Assembly (NCBI GenBank): GCA_900319345.1
Contig: ONNZ01000004.1
Span: 1-64,000 of the forward strand
Length of the DNA stretch: 64,000 nt
From: an uncultured Eubacteriales bacterium
Lineage (GTDB): Bacteria; Bacillota; Clostridia; Christensenellales; CAG-138
Direction: 5' to 3'
A model generated the notes under the pieces. It had not been told where the DNA came from. It did no database searches and saw nothing but the letters and a program-made list of their open reading frames with translations. The translations under genes were made by a program, and so were the position numbers. Positions 44,545 through 53,149 of the stretch are shown here, one piece after another; the stretch's first letter is position 1; each line of letters opens with the position of its first letter.

Positions 44545-45528
44545 ATGGAATCCATTCGCGGTCTGTTGGATGATAGTACCCTGCAAAGCATCGCCAAAAC
44601 GGCGGGCAAGGGGGTCACCGAAAAGCAGGTGGAGGACGTGCTCAACGCCGTCCTGCCCGCCATCGAAAAGGACAACGCCTCCGGCACCTTGGTCACCCGC
44701 ACCAATGCGGCCGTGGCCGAACAGCAGGCCGTCACCCGCAGCGGCGGCACCCGGGCGGGCGGCCTGGACCTTCTGTCCCTGCTGCTGGGCGGGAACACCT
44801 CCACGGCCACCCAAACCGCGGCCACCAACGCCCACGTGTCCAACGGGCAGGCCAGCAGCATCCTGAAGATCGCCGCGCCCATATTGCTGTTCCTGCTGTT
44901 GAAGAACAAGCTGGGCGGCAGTTCCAACAGCGGCGGCGGCCTACTGGGGTCCCTCCTGGGCGGCGGCAGCTCCAACGGGAGCCTGCTGGGAAGCCTCTTG
45001 GGCGGCGGCAGCGCCCAGCCCGTGCAACAGCAGAGCAGCGCCAACGATTCCCTGCTGGGCATGCTCCTGGGCGGCGGCAACGACGCGGACACCAGCGCGG
45101 GCAGCAGCCTGCTGGGGTCCCTGCTCAGCGACAGCACCCCGGCCCAGCCCGTGCAGCAGCAGAGCGGCGGCGGTTCCCTGTTGGGGAGCCTGCTGGGCGG
45201 CGGTTCCAGCCAGCAGAGCGGCGGCGGTTCCCTGTTGGGGAGCCTGTTGGGCGGCAGCGCCCAGCCGGCCCAGCAGCAGAGCAGCGGCGGCGGCAGCCTC
45301 TTAGGGTCCCTGGTGTCCCTGCTGGGGGACGACACGCCGGCCCAGGCCACCACCTCCACGGGCAAGAAAAAGAAGACCTCCACCACCGCCGGTAAGAAGA
45401 AGACCTCCACCGCCGGCAAGACCTCCTCCACGGCGAAGAAGACCTCCACCACCGCCAAGAAGACTTCCACGGCGGCCAAGAAGACCACCACAAAGAAGAC
45501 CACCTCCACCAAAAAGACCGAGAAGTAA
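44545..45528 (+). CDS. DUF937-like protein with LLGSLLGGG repeats and H1-like tail
   Basis: 327 residues from the ATG with AAAGGAG eight bases upstream. Residues 1-90 (LLDDSTLQSIAKTAGKGVTEKQVEDVLNAVLPAI) resemble DUF937/YidB domains. A hydrophobic segment (AAPILLFLLLKNKLGG) leads to seven LLGSLLGGG-like units joined by Gln/Ser linkers (AQPVQQQS), about residues 130-275. The last 50 residues are Lys/Thr/Ser/Ala repeats (KKTSTTAKK) like histone H1 tails. An internal 54-base unit is tandemly duplicated (45157 and 45211). No enzyme motif. An ABC exporter gene starts 12 bases downstream. Function unknown. Confidence 0.8.
   Translation: MESIRGLLDDSTLQSIAKTAGKGVTEKQVEDVLNAVLPAIEKDNASGTLVTRTNAAVAEQQAVTRSGGTRAGGLDLLSLLLGGNTSTATQTAATNAHVSNGQASSILKIAAPILLFLLLKNKLGGSSNSGGGLLGSLLGGGSSNGSLLGSLLGGGSAQPVQQQSSANDSLLGMLLGGGNDADTSAGSSLLGSLLSDSTPAQPVQQQSGGGSLLGSLLGGGSSQQSGGGSLLGSLLGGSAQPAQQQSSGGGSLLGSLVSLLGDDTPAQATTSTGKKKKTSTTAGKKKTSTAGKTSSTAKKTSTTAKKTSTAAKKTTTKKTTSTKKTEK
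45157..45264 (+). repeat. 54-base tandem repeat within the LLGSLLGGG gene
   Basis: Two adjacent copies begin CAGCAGAGCGGCGGCGG at 45157 and 45211 and differ at only a few bases in the first 45, encoding an 18-residue unit. The near identity indicates a recent duplication and possible length variation. Confidence 0.75.
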
Positions 45529-45540
45529 GGGAGGCGTTTC

Positions 45541-47406
45541 ATGGCAGGTCCGGGCGGGCACATGAGCCCCAGAGGCTTCCTCACCGAGGAAGAAAAACAA
45601 AACATGCCCCGGGTCACCGGGGCTTTGATAAAGCGCATCCTGGGCTATCTCAAGCCCTACTGGATCCAGTTCGTGCTGGTATTCGTCACCATCCTGCTGT
45701 CCTCCGTGGTGGGGCTGCTGCCCTCCATCATCACGGGGCGGATCGTGGACGAGGCCCTCATCGGCCGGGACATGAAGCTGCTGATCCAGCTGCTCCTCAT
45801 GGCCCTGGGCACCCTGGCCGTGTCCCAGGTGGTCAACGTGCTCTCCGGGTATATCTCTGCCTGGATCAGCCGCCGCATCATCTTCGACATGAAGAACCAG
45901 ATGTACGACCATCTGCAGCACATGCCCCATGCCTTCTTCACCTCGGAGAAGCAGGGTGACATCATCACCCGCATGAACAGCGACATCAGCGGCGTGTCCT
46001 CCGTGATCTCCGGGACCTTGACCAGCATCGTCAGCAACGTGGCTACCGTGGTCACCACCCTGGTGGCTCTGTTTTCCATGAGCTGGCAGCTGGCGTGCGT
46101 GGGCATCCTGGTGATCCCGCTGCTGATCATTCCCACCCGCAGCGTGGGCCGGACTCGCTGGAAGCTGCTCACCGAAAGCCAGGCCAAGAACGACGAGATG
46201 AACCAGCTCATCAACGAGACCCTGTCCGTCTCGGGCTCCCTGCTGGTCAAGCTCTTCACCCGGGAAAAGCAGGAGTACGAGCGGTTCGTGGCCGTCAACG
46301 AGGAGGTCACCCAGCTGGCTCTCAAAGAGGAGCGCAGCGGCCGCTGGTTCCGGGTGGTCATGGGCATGTTCACCCAGATCGGGCCCCTGCTCATCTACTT
46401 CGCCGGCGGCTGGTTCATCATCAACAATCTGGACGCCACGCTGACCGTCGGTACCGTCACCGCTACGGTGGCCCTCATCAACCGGCTCTATCGGCCCGTG
46501 GAATCCCTCTTGAACATCCAGGTGGACTTCACCCGGTCGTTGGCCCTGTTCTCCCGTATCTTCGACTACTTCGATCGGGAGATCGCCATCAGCACCCCGG
46601 AGAATACGCTGACCCCCGATTTCATCGATGCCGAGATCCGCTTTGAGCACGTGCGCTTTGGGTACGACCCGGAGAAGGTGATCCTGAAGGACATCGACTT
46701 CATGGTCCCCGCCGGCAAGATGTACGCCATCGTGGGCCCCTCCGGCAGCGGCAAGTCCACCATCATCAACCTGATCCCCCGGCTCTACGACGTGTGGGAT
46801 GGCCGTGTTTTCATCGACGGGGTGGACGTGCGGGACATGGACCTGACCTGCCTCAGGAGCCAGATCGGCATGGTGACCCAGGACACCTATCTCTTCAACG
46901 GCACCATAAAGGAGAACCTGCTATACGCCAAAGAGGATGCCACCGACGAGGAGATCGAGGCGGCCTGCAAGGCGGCCAGCATCCACGACTTCATCCTCAA
47001 ACAGCCCGACGGCTACGAGACCGTGGTGGGCAACCGGGGGTTGAAGCTCTCCGGCGGCGAGAAGCAGCGGCTGAGCATCGCCCGGGTCATCCTGAAGGAC
47101 CCCAAGATATTGATCCTGGACGAGGCCACGTCGGCCCTGGACTCCATCTCCGAAAGCGCCATCCAGGAGGCCCTGGAGACCTTGATGGCGGGCCGGACCA
47201 GCATCGTCATCGCCCACCGGCTCTCCACCATCCTGGCGGCGGACGAGATCATGGTCCTGTCGGGCGGCGTCATCGCCGAACGGGGCACCCACGATTCCCT
47301 GCTCGCCCAGGGCGGCGTCTACAAGGAGCTCTACGAGACCCAGTTCAAGCTGGTGCTGGATCGGGAGCTGGAGAAGCAGAAGGCGGAGGAACAGGCCAAG
47401 AAATAA
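45541..47406 (+). CDS. ABC exporter, fused permease-ATPase
   Basis: A 621-residue half-transporter of the MsbA/LmrA type. Six membrane helices (residues 25-330) are followed by an ATPase with Walker A VGPSGSGKSTI, signature LSGGEKQRLSIAR, Walker B ILILDEATSALDS and the switch histidine in VIAHRLSTI. It would work as a homodimer because no partner gene is adjacent. Substrates of this type include lipids, drugs and peptides. GGGAGG precedes the start. It sits 12 bases after the LLGSLLGGG-repeat gene, so the two are probably co-transcribed; whether the exporter acts on that protein is unknown. Confidence 0.95.
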   Translation: MAGPGGHMSPRGFLTEEEKQNMPRVTGALIKRILGYLKPYWIQFVLVFVTILLSSVVGLLPSIITGRIVDEALIGRDMKLLIQLLLMALGTLAVSQVVNVLSGYISAWISRRIIFDMKNQMYDHLQHMPHAFFTSEKQGDIITRMNSDISGVSSVISGTLTSIVSNVATVVTTLVALFSMSWQLACVGILVIPLLIIPTRSVGRTRWKLLTESQAKNDEMNQLINETLSVSGSLLVKLFTREKQEYERFVAVNEEVTQLALKEERSGRWFRVVMGMFTQIGPLLIYFAGGWFIINNLDATLTVGTVTATVALINRLYRPVESLLNIQVDFTRSLALFSRIFDYFDREIAISTPENTLTPDFIDAEIRFEHVRFGYDPEKVILKDIDFMVPAGKMYAIVGPSGSGKSTIINLIPRLYDVWDGRVFIDGVDVRDMDLTCLRSQIGMVTQDTYLFNGTIKENLLYAKEDATDEEIEAACKAASIHDFILKQPDGYETVVGNRGLKLSGGEKQRLSIARVILKDPKILILDEATSALDSISESAIQEALETLMAGRTSIVIAHRLSTILAADEIMVLSGGVIAERGTHDSLLAQGGVYKELYETQFKLVLDRELEKQKAEEQAKK

Positions 47407-47423
47407 ACCCATCTAAAACGAAC

Positions 47424-47460
47424 GTCCGGCGCACCCGAGGGCACGCCGGACGATTTTTTT
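47424..47460 (+). terminator. Terminator after the ABC exporter
   Basis: CGTCCGGCG and CGCCGGACG pair, followed by ATTTTTTTG. Confidence 0.9.
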
Positions 47461-47466
47461 GTTCCG

Positions 47467-48513
47467 TCAGATATCCGCAATGGCAGGTTCCAATATCCGG
47501 GCGAAGGCTTCGAGGCCCGCTTTATCCGCCTCGGTGAAGCGGTGCAGCAGGGGGGAGTCGATGTCCAGCACGCCGAAGACCCGGCCGTCCCTGTGCAGGG
47601 GCACCACGATCTCCGACCGGGAGGCGGAGTCGCAGGCGATGTGGCCCGGAAAGGCGTGGACGTCCGGCACCAGCTGGGTCGAATCCAGCCGGGCGGCAGC
47701 CCCGCAGACCCCCTTGGTCAGCGGTATCTCAATGCAGGCGGTCTTGCCCATGAAGGGCCCCAGCACCAGCTTGTCCCCCTGCATGAGGTAGAACCCAGCC
47801 CAGTTGATGCCGCCAAGATGCTCCCAGAGCAGGGCGGCGGCGTTGGACAGGTTGGCCAGGGAATGGGGCACCCCATCCACCAGGGAGGCGAGCTGGGCGT
47901 TCATGGTGTCGTAGTCCGCCGCCTCGGGCTGCAGGAACCCCATGGCGTCCATGGCCCGGGCGATGATGTGGGCGTGGTCGAAGGCCAGGCCCCCCGTGTC
48001 CAGGATGGAGAAGGCGTAGCTGCCGTCTCGGATCAGCTTCGCTTCGAAGCGTTCAGGCCCGGTGAAGGACAGGGTCAGCACCCTCTGGGCCCAGCGGCTG
48101 TTCACGGCGAACCAGGCCGTCTCCCGGGCGTCGTCCCCGGCCTGGGGCTCCTGTCCATCCTCCGGTAGAAGGGTGGCGAAGCCCTCCGACATGGTCCAGG
48201 CCCGCTTATCCCGGCCGGGCAGGGAGAAGAAGCCCACGGGGGTCAGAGGAAGATCGGACAGCCCCGTCTCCTCCCGCAGCTCCCGGACTGCGGCCCCGTC
48301 CACGGTCTCCCCAGGCTCCGAGAAGCCTCCTGGCAGGGCCCACTTGCCCAGGAAGGGGTGGCCCCCCCGGCGGATGAGCAGCAGCTCGCAGCCGGCGGGC
48401 GTCTCCCGGAACACGGCCACGTCCGCCGTCACCGAGGGCCGTTCGTAGTCCCCAGCCCGATAGCTGGCCAGATATTCCGCCTCGGTCAACCCGTTCTTAT
48501 CCAAAAGCTCCAT
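47467..48513 (-). CDS. NUDIX hydrolase fused to free methionine-(R)-sulfoxide reductase
   Basis: 348 residues in two domains. Residues 1-190 are a NUDIX hydrolase with a complete box GFSEPGETVDGAAVRELREETGL written in parts: G63, E69, R77, E78, E81, E82, G84. Residues 200-348 are a GAF-type fRMsr domain: NWAGFYLM, LGPFMGKTAC, KGVCGAAA, DVHAFPGHIACD and SEIVVPL. Its three cysteines (260, 270, 294) have the 10 and 24 residue spacing of the E. coli catalytic set (84, 94, 118). The first domain would clear a nucleotide such as ADP-ribose, the second reduces free methionine sulfoxide; a joint oxidative-damage role is inferred. AAGGTGG precedes the start. Confidence 0.93.
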   Translation of the reverse strand: MELLDKNGLTEAEYLASYRAGDYERPSVTADVAVFRETPAGCELLLIRRGGHPFLGKWALPGGFSEPGETVDGAAVRELREETGLSDLPLTPVGFFSLPGRDKRAWTMSEGFATLLPEDGQEPQAGDDARETAWFAVNSRWAQRVLTLSFTGPERFEAKLIRDGSYAFSILDTGGLAFDHAHIIARAMDAMGFLQPEAADYDTMNAQLASLVDGVPHSLANLSNAAALLWEHLGGINWAGFYLMQGDKLVLGPFMGKTACIEIPLTKGVCGAAARLDSTQLVPDVHAFPGHIACDSASRSEIVVPLHRDGRVFGVLDIDSPLLHRFTEADKAGLEAFARILEPAIADI

Positions 48514-48578
48514 AGACGATCCACCTTCCTTTTGCGCCTATTCTACCACGGCCCCGCCTCCAACACAATGCCGGGGAC

Positions 48579-48611
48579 AAAAAAGAACTGCCGCATCGTT
48601 TGCGGCAGTTC
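48579..48611 (-). terminator. Terminator of the YeaQ-like gene
   Basis: GAACTGCCGCA and TGCGGCAGTTC pair; on the minus strand TTTTTT follows. Confidence 0.9.
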
Positions 48612-48633
48612 AGGGGGGAGAGAGGGGGATTCG

Positions 48634-48870
48634 TCACTTGAAGAGTTTGCGCATGATCCAGATCAGGAGGCAGGAGCCGCCGATCCCGATCAGGATGCTG
48701 GTGATCCAGCTGGTGGGTTCCACGCCGATCAGGCTCCCCAGCCAGCCGCCCAGGGCGCCGCCCAAGAGGCCCAGCACGATGTTCCGGATAAGTCCGCCCT
48801 TGCTGTGCATGATCTTCCCGGCCAGCCAGCCCACCAGAGCGCCGATCAACAGAGAAACAAGGATATGCAT
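48634..48870 (-). CDS. GlsB/YeaQ/YmgE family membrane protein
   Basis: A 78-residue protein with three glycine-rich membrane helices (LLIGALVGWLAGKIM, NIVLGLLGGALGGWLGSLI, WITSILIGIGGSCLLIWI), the typical form of this stress-associated family formerly called transglycosylase-associated. AAAGGAGG precedes the start. Monocistronic with its own terminator. The family is often induced by envelope or general stress, but the molecular role is not known. Confidence 0.92.
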   Translation of the reverse strand: MHILVSLLIGALVGWLAGKIMHSKGGLIRNIVLGLLGGALGGWLGSLIGVEPTSWITSILIGIGGSCLLIWIMRKLFK

Positions 48871-48995
48871 AGCTTTTTACCTCCTTTGCTTTGTTGCCCG
48901 CATTGTAAACCTGGGGGCCCCCCTTGTCAATCGGTCCACAAAAATGTCACATCCTGGCCCCACTGTGGAAATAATCAGGCGGCGCCTCGGGCTTA

Positions 48996-49024
48996 TTGAC
49001 AAATCCACGGCCCGAAATTACACT
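48996..49024 (+). promoter_or_regulatory. Promoter of the alpha/beta hydrolase gene
   Basis: TTGACA (48996-49001), 17-base spacer, TACACT (49019-49024). Confidence 0.65.
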
Positions 49025-49055
49025 GAAATCATCCTGGGAAAGGTGACATAAAACC

Positions 49056-49856
49056 ATGCTTTGGCACGCGAAGAACGGGCAGGTCCCCCTGGACGGGGGC
49101 ACCATGCCCTACGTATCCTTCGGCAGCGGGCCGAAGAAACTGGCGATCCTGCCGGGGCTCTCCGACGGCCTCGCTACGGTGGCGGGGAAGGCCCTGCTGC
49201 TGGTTGGCCCCTACAAGCCCTATCTGAACGACTTTACCGTCTATCTGTTCAGCCGCCGGGACCCCCTGCCCCAGGGCACCTCCATCCGGGACATGGCCGC
49301 GGACCAGGCGGCGGCCCTGAAGGCCCTGGGCATCGAAAGGGCCAACCTCCTGGGTGTGTCGGAGGGCGGCCTGATCGCCCAGTATCTGGCCATCGACCAC
49401 CCGGAGCTGGTGGAGAAGCTGGTCCTGGCCTTCACCGCCCCCTGCGTGAACGACGTGATCCTCAGCTGCATACCCGGCTGGATGGACATGGCCCGGCGGG
49501 GGGACCACAAGGCGTTGATGATCGACACGGCGGAGCGGAGCTACTCCCCGTCCTACCTCAAGAAGTATCGGAAGATGTACCCCTTCCTCCGCTTCGTGGG
49601 CAAGCCCGAAACCTACGACCGGTTCCTGGTCAACGCCCAGGCCATCCTCTCTTTCGACGCCTCGGCGGAGCTTTCCAACATCGCCTGCCCCACCCTGATC
49701 CTGGGCGGGGCGGAGGACCGCATCGTGGGCGCCGACGGTTCCCGGGCTCTGGCTGCCCGCATCCCCGGCAGTGCCCTCTATCTCTATCCGGGCCTGGGCC
49801 ACGCCGCCTACGAGGAGGCCGGGGACTTCTACGAGCGGGTGTTCCGCTTTCTATAA
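49056..49856 (+). CDS. Alpha/beta hydrolase
   Basis: A 266-residue alpha/beta hydrolase. The nucleophile elbow is LLGVSEGGLIAQYLA (G-V-S-E-G), the acid lies in LGGAEDRIVGADG and the histidine in GLGHAAYEEAG, so the triad is complete. The N terminus MLWHAKNGQVPLDGG..PYVSFG resembles the small esterase/lyase group often labelled as lipase or proline iminopeptidase-like; the substrate is not clear. AAAGGTG precedes the start. A GPH symporter and a PIG-L deacetylase lie just downstream, but the hydrolase may be transcribed separately. Confidence 0.88.
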   Translation: MLWHAKNGQVPLDGGTMPYVSFGSGPKKLAILPGLSDGLATVAGKALLLVGPYKPYLNDFTVYLFSRRDPLPQGTSIRDMAADQAAALKALGIERANLLGVSEGGLIAQYLAIDHPELVEKLVLAFTAPCVNDVILSCIPGWMDMARRGDHKALMIDTAERSYSPSYLKKYRKMYPFLRFVGKPETYDRFLVNAQAILSFDASAELSNIACPTLILGGAEDRIVGADGSRALAARIPGSALYLYPGLGHAAYEEAGDFYERVFRFL

Positions 49857-49943
49857 TAATGCGTGGGCCAGACTTGACCCGTTGCCTTTTTCCCCGAAAG
49901 ATGGTACAGTTTACCTAATCCTGTGAAACACAGAGGAGGATAT

Positions 49944-51449
49944 ATGGAACAAGCTAAACGCGACAGACAGAACCTGATTATGTTCCCCCTGGGCACCGTG
50001 GGCCGGGACATGGTCTACACCCTGGTGACCAACTTCTTGCTGACCTTCGTGCTCTTCACCCGGCAGCTCACCACGGGCCAGTTTGCCACCATCACGGCCA
50101 TCATGTTCGGCGCCCGGATCTTCGACGCTTTGAACGACCCCATCATGGGCAACATCATCGAGCGCACCCGGGGCAAGCACGGCAAGTTCAAGCCCTGGAT
50201 ACTGGCGGGCATGATCTCCACCTCCCTGGTCATCTATTCCACCTTTAACACCAAGCTCCAGGGGTGGCCCTTCGTGTGGTTCTTCGGCCTCATGTACTTC
50301 CTCTTCAGCATCACCTACACCATGGGCGACATCTCCTACTGGGGCATGATCCCCTCTTTGAGCTCCGACGGCGACGCCCGCAACACCTTCACCGCCCGCA
50401 CCACCCTCTTTGCGGGCATCGGCGGCGTCACGGCCAGCATCCTGATCCCCATGCTGACCACCGGCAAGAGCGCCCTGGGCGGCAGCGCCACCGTGGCCTA
50501 CGGGTACATCGGCCTGGCTATCGCCATCCTGTGTCCCCTGTTCCTGTGTTTCGTGCTCTTCGGCGTCCATGAGGACCGGTCCTATAACGCGGAGCCCGTG
50601 CCCCCTGTCAGCTTCAAGAAGATCTGGGGCACCATCACGGGCAACAAGCAGCTCCTGTGGATCGCCCTCATCTTCCTGGTCCACGAGGTGGGCAACACCA
50701 TCGTGGTCTCCGGCATCGGCTCCACCTATATCTACTTCGAATTCGGCTACGAGGGCGGGCTCTACAGCCTCTTCACCACCATCGGCATGTCCGTGACGGC
50801 CCTGTTGATGATCTTCTATCCGGCCATCTCCCGGAAGGTGCCCCGCAAGAAGTTCATGCTGATGCTGCTCAAGATATCCATCGCGGGCTATATCCTCATG
50901 TCCATCGCCGGCATCGCCATGAAGGCCGGCACCGTCATGCTGGGCGGCATGGACCTTAAGTTCCTTCTCGTCACCATCGGCTACATGGTGGCCAACTTCG
51001 GCCAGTACGGCTACTACCTGATCCTCATGATCTCCATCATCAACACCGTGGAATACAACGAGTACATCCACGGCACCCGGGACGAGAGCATCATCACCTC
51101 CATGCGGCCCTTCCTGACCAAGATGGCCTCCGCGTTGACCGTGGTGATCACCTCCGTCACCTACATGGCGATCGGGGTGACGAAGTACACCAAGGAGATC
51201 TCCGATCTCGAGAACCAGGCCGCCGCCAGCCAGATCACCGAGGCGGACAAGCTCGCTAAGATACACGATCTGCTGCAGAACGTGACCCACGGCCAGGCCC
51301 TGGGTCTGCTGCTGGTAATGATCGTGCTGCCCCTCGCTTTGATGGCTTTGAGCTACGTGCTGTACGTAAAGCACTACACCCTGGACGAGCCGGAGTACGA
51401 CCGCATCTGCGCCGAGCTGAAGGCCCGCCGGGAAGCGAAGCAAGCATGA
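49944..51449 (+). CDS. GPH family sugar:cation symporter
   Basis: A 501-residue, 12-helix transporter of the glycoside-pentoside-hexuronide family (MelB-like). Typical motifs are GRDMVYTLVTNFLL, ARIFDALNDPIMGNIIERTRGKHGKFKPWIL and MYFLFSITYTMGDISYWGMIPSLS. The start at 49944 has GAGGAGG five bases upstream. The stop overlaps the PIG-L deacetylase start in ATGA, suggesting that the transported compound, perhaps an N-acetylated sugar, is processed by that deacetylase; this link is inference. Confidence 0.93.
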   Translation: MEQAKRDRQNLIMFPLGTVGRDMVYTLVTNFLLTFVLFTRQLTTGQFATITAIMFGARIFDALNDPIMGNIIERTRGKHGKFKPWILAGMISTSLVIYSTFNTKLQGWPFVWFFGLMYFLFSITYTMGDISYWGMIPSLSSDGDARNTFTARTTLFAGIGGVTASILIPMLTTGKSALGGSATVAYGYIGLAIAILCPLFLCFVLFGVHEDRSYNAEPVPPVSFKKIWGTITGNKQLLWIALIFLVHEVGNTIVVSGIGSTYIYFEFGYEGGLYSLFTTIGMSVTALLMIFYPAISRKVPRKKFMLMLLKISIAGYILMSIAGIAMKAGTVMLGGMDLKFLLVTIGYMVANFGQYGYYLILMISIINTVEYNEYIHGTRDESIITSMRPFLTKMASALTVVITSVTYMAIGVTKYTKEISDLENQAAASQITEADKLAKIHDLLQNVTHGQALGLLLVMIVLPLALMALSYVLYVKHYTLDEPEYDRICAELKARREAKQA

Positions 51450-52216
51450 GCCTGACCCGCCTCGCCCTGCGCTTCGCCGCCCCGCCGCCTCGGGTGGAAG
51501 CTTTCGACCGGTACCTGTTCCTGGGCCCCCATCCCGACGACATCGAGATCGGCGCGGGGGCCACGGCTGCAAAGCTGACCGCCGCTGGGAAGCAGGTCTG
51601 CTTCCTCATCTGCACCGACGGCCGCTACGGCCTGGAGCACGCCCCCCAGGGCACCACGCCGGAGGAGCTGATCCACCTTCGCCAGACGGAAGCCTGGGCT
51701 TCCGCTAAGACCCTGGGCGTCACCGACGTGCGGTTCCTCGATTTCAGCGACGGCGGGTTCTACGACTTCGAGGATTTGGTAAAGGCCGTGGCCCGTGTGG
51801 TAGGCGACTTCCGGCCCCAGATGATCCTGGCCCCGGACCCGGATGTGAAGAGCGAATGCCATGTGGACCATCGAAGGGTGGGGGAGGCGGCCAAGCGCCT
51901 GGCTTTCTTTGGGCCCTTCCCCCAGATCATGGAAAAGTACGGGGCCACCGACGCCCCCGTAGAGGCCCTGGCCTTCTACATGACGGCGAAGCCCAACCGG
52001 TTCGTCACGACCCGGGGGCTCCTGCAGCGGCAGCTCTCCGCCGTACTCTGCCACAAAACCCAGTTTCCCTCGGATTCGGAGGCATATAAAAGCGTGGCCC
52101 TGTATCTGAAGCTCCGGGCCGCCGATTTCGGCCTGCGCTCCCTGGGCGGTAAGGCCGAGGGCTTCCGCGTCCTTAGTAAGACCCACATGCACTGCCTCCC
52201 CGAGGCGGGCCTGTAG
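51446..52216 (+). CDS. PIG-L family deacetylase
   Basis: A 256-residue zinc-dependent N-deacetylase of the PIG-L/LmbE group. The metal and catalytic motif GPHPDDIEIGAGATAAKL, CTDGRYG, and the third ligand in ECHVDHRRVGEAA are intact. Members remove acetyl groups from GlcNAc-type substrates such as GlcNAc-malate or N,N'-diacetylchitobiose. It is translationally coupled to the GPH symporter through ATGA. A strong terminator follows. Confidence 0.93.
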   Translation: MSLTRLALRFAAPPPRVEAFDRYLFLGPHPDDIEIGAGATAAKLTAAGKQVCFLICTDGRYGLEHAPQGTTPEELIHLRQTEAWASAKTLGVTDVRFLDFSDGGFYDFEDLVKAVARVVGDFRPQMILAPDPDVKSECHVDHRRVGEAAKRLAFFGPFPQIMEKYGATDAPVEALAFYMTAKPNRFVTTRGLLQRQLSAVLCHKTQFPSDSEAYKSVALYLKLRAADFGLRSLGGKAEGFRVLSKTHMHCLPEAGL

Positions 52217-52232
52217 TCCCATAGAAGCAAAC

Positions 52233-52266
52233 AGCGCTGCCGTAGGAACGGCAGCGCTTTTCCTTT
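52233..52266 (+). terminator. Terminator after the PIG-L gene
   Basis: AGCGCTGCCGT-agga-ACGGCAGCGCT followed by TTTTCC; it also lies at the end of the convergent cotJ operon. Confidence 0.9.
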
Positions 52267-52274
52267 TTTGCCGG

Positions 52275-52877
52275 TTACGGCCTTCTTCGGCGGGCGTTGC
52301 GGCAGGAGCAGGAGCTCCGGCCGTTGTAGATGCCCTGGATGATCTCCAGGCACTCCCCGAACCGCTGGAAATGGACCACCTCCCGCTCCCGGAGGAAGTA
52401 GAGGGGCTCCAGTATCTGCTCGTTGCCCGTCATGCTCATCAGGTGCTCGTAGGTGGCCCGGGCCTTCTGCTCGGCCCCCATGTCCTCGGTGATGTCCGCG
52501 ATGGGGTCCCCGGTGCAGGCGATGTAGGCGGTGGTGAAGGGCACGCCGTTGGGGTCCACGGGGAACACGCCGTGGTCGTGCATGGTGTAGTACCCGGCGA
52601 GGCCCGCCTGGTCCAGTTCCGCGCAGGTGGCGCCCTGCATGCACTGGCGGATCATGGTGCCGATCATCTCGTAGTGAGCCAGCTCCTCCGTACCTATATC
52701 GGTCAAGGTGGCCTTGACCCGATCGTCGGGCATGGAGTACCGCTGGGTCAGGTACCGTAAAGCCGCTCCCAGCTCCGAATCCGGCCCGCCGTACTGGGCC
52801 AGCAGGAGCTTCGCCATCCTCAGATCCGGCTTGGTGATGTTGACGGGGTATTCGAGTCGTTTTTCATAGATCCACAT
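52275..52877 (-). CDS. cotJC: Spore coat protein CotJC (manganese catalase-like)
   Basis: A 200-residue ferritin-like protein of the CotJC/Mn-catalase family. It starts MWIYEKRLEYPVNI and has AKLLLAQYGGPDSELGAALRYLTQRY, TDIGTEELAHYEMIGTMI and REREVVHFQRFGECL with the Glu/His metal ligands. After the family end it carries a tail SSCSCRNARRRRP with two cysteines and four arginines. In Bacillus, CotJC is a coat component; some relatives have catalase activity. AAAGGAGAAAGC precedes the start. Last gene of the cotJ operon. Confidence 0.95.
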   Translation of the reverse strand: MWIYEKRLEYPVNITKPDLRMAKLLLAQYGGPDSELGAALRYLTQRYSMPDDRVKATLTDIGTEELAHYEMIGTMIRQCMQGATCAELDQAGLAGYYTMHDHGVFPVDPNGVPFTTAYIACTGDPIADITEDMGAEQKARATYEHLMSMTGNEQILEPLYFLREREVVHFQRFGECLEIIQGIYNGRSSCSCRNARRRRP

Positions 52878-52895
52878 AGCTTTCTCCTTTCCCGA

Positions 52896-53147
52896 TCACA
52901 CCGTTTCCCAGGGCCAGGGGGATCGGACCCAACTCCCCGTATCCAGGGCGCATTGGCCGAAGTTCATGAGGGGGCCGTAGGTGCTGGTGTAGGTGTCCAG
53001 CAGGGCCTGGAGCTTGTCGCTGTAGGTGTTGAAGTCCGCCCGGGCGGCCATGTCGTCGGGATGGGTATCCAAATACAGGTTCAGTTCCACGCAGGTAAAC
53101 CTGGCCTCGCCGATCCGCTTCAGCAGAGCCAAACGATCCTGATCCAT
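52896..53147 (-). CDS. cotJB: Spore coat protein CotJB
   Basis: An 83-residue protein matching CotJB: RLALLKRIGEARFTCVELNLYLDTHPDD, FNTYSDKLQALLDTYTSTYGPLMNFG and a tryptophan-rich end SWVRSPWPWE. GGAGGAGG lies seven bases before the ATG at 53147. It starts two bases after the cotJA stop and ends 18 bases before cotJC, so the three are one operon, expected to be expressed in the mother cell. Confidence 0.93.
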   Translation of the reverse strand: MDQDRLALLKRIGEARFTCVELNLYLDTHPDDMAARADFNTYSDKLQALLDTYTSTYGPLMNFGQCALDTGSWVRSPWPWETV

Positions 53148-53149
53148 GC

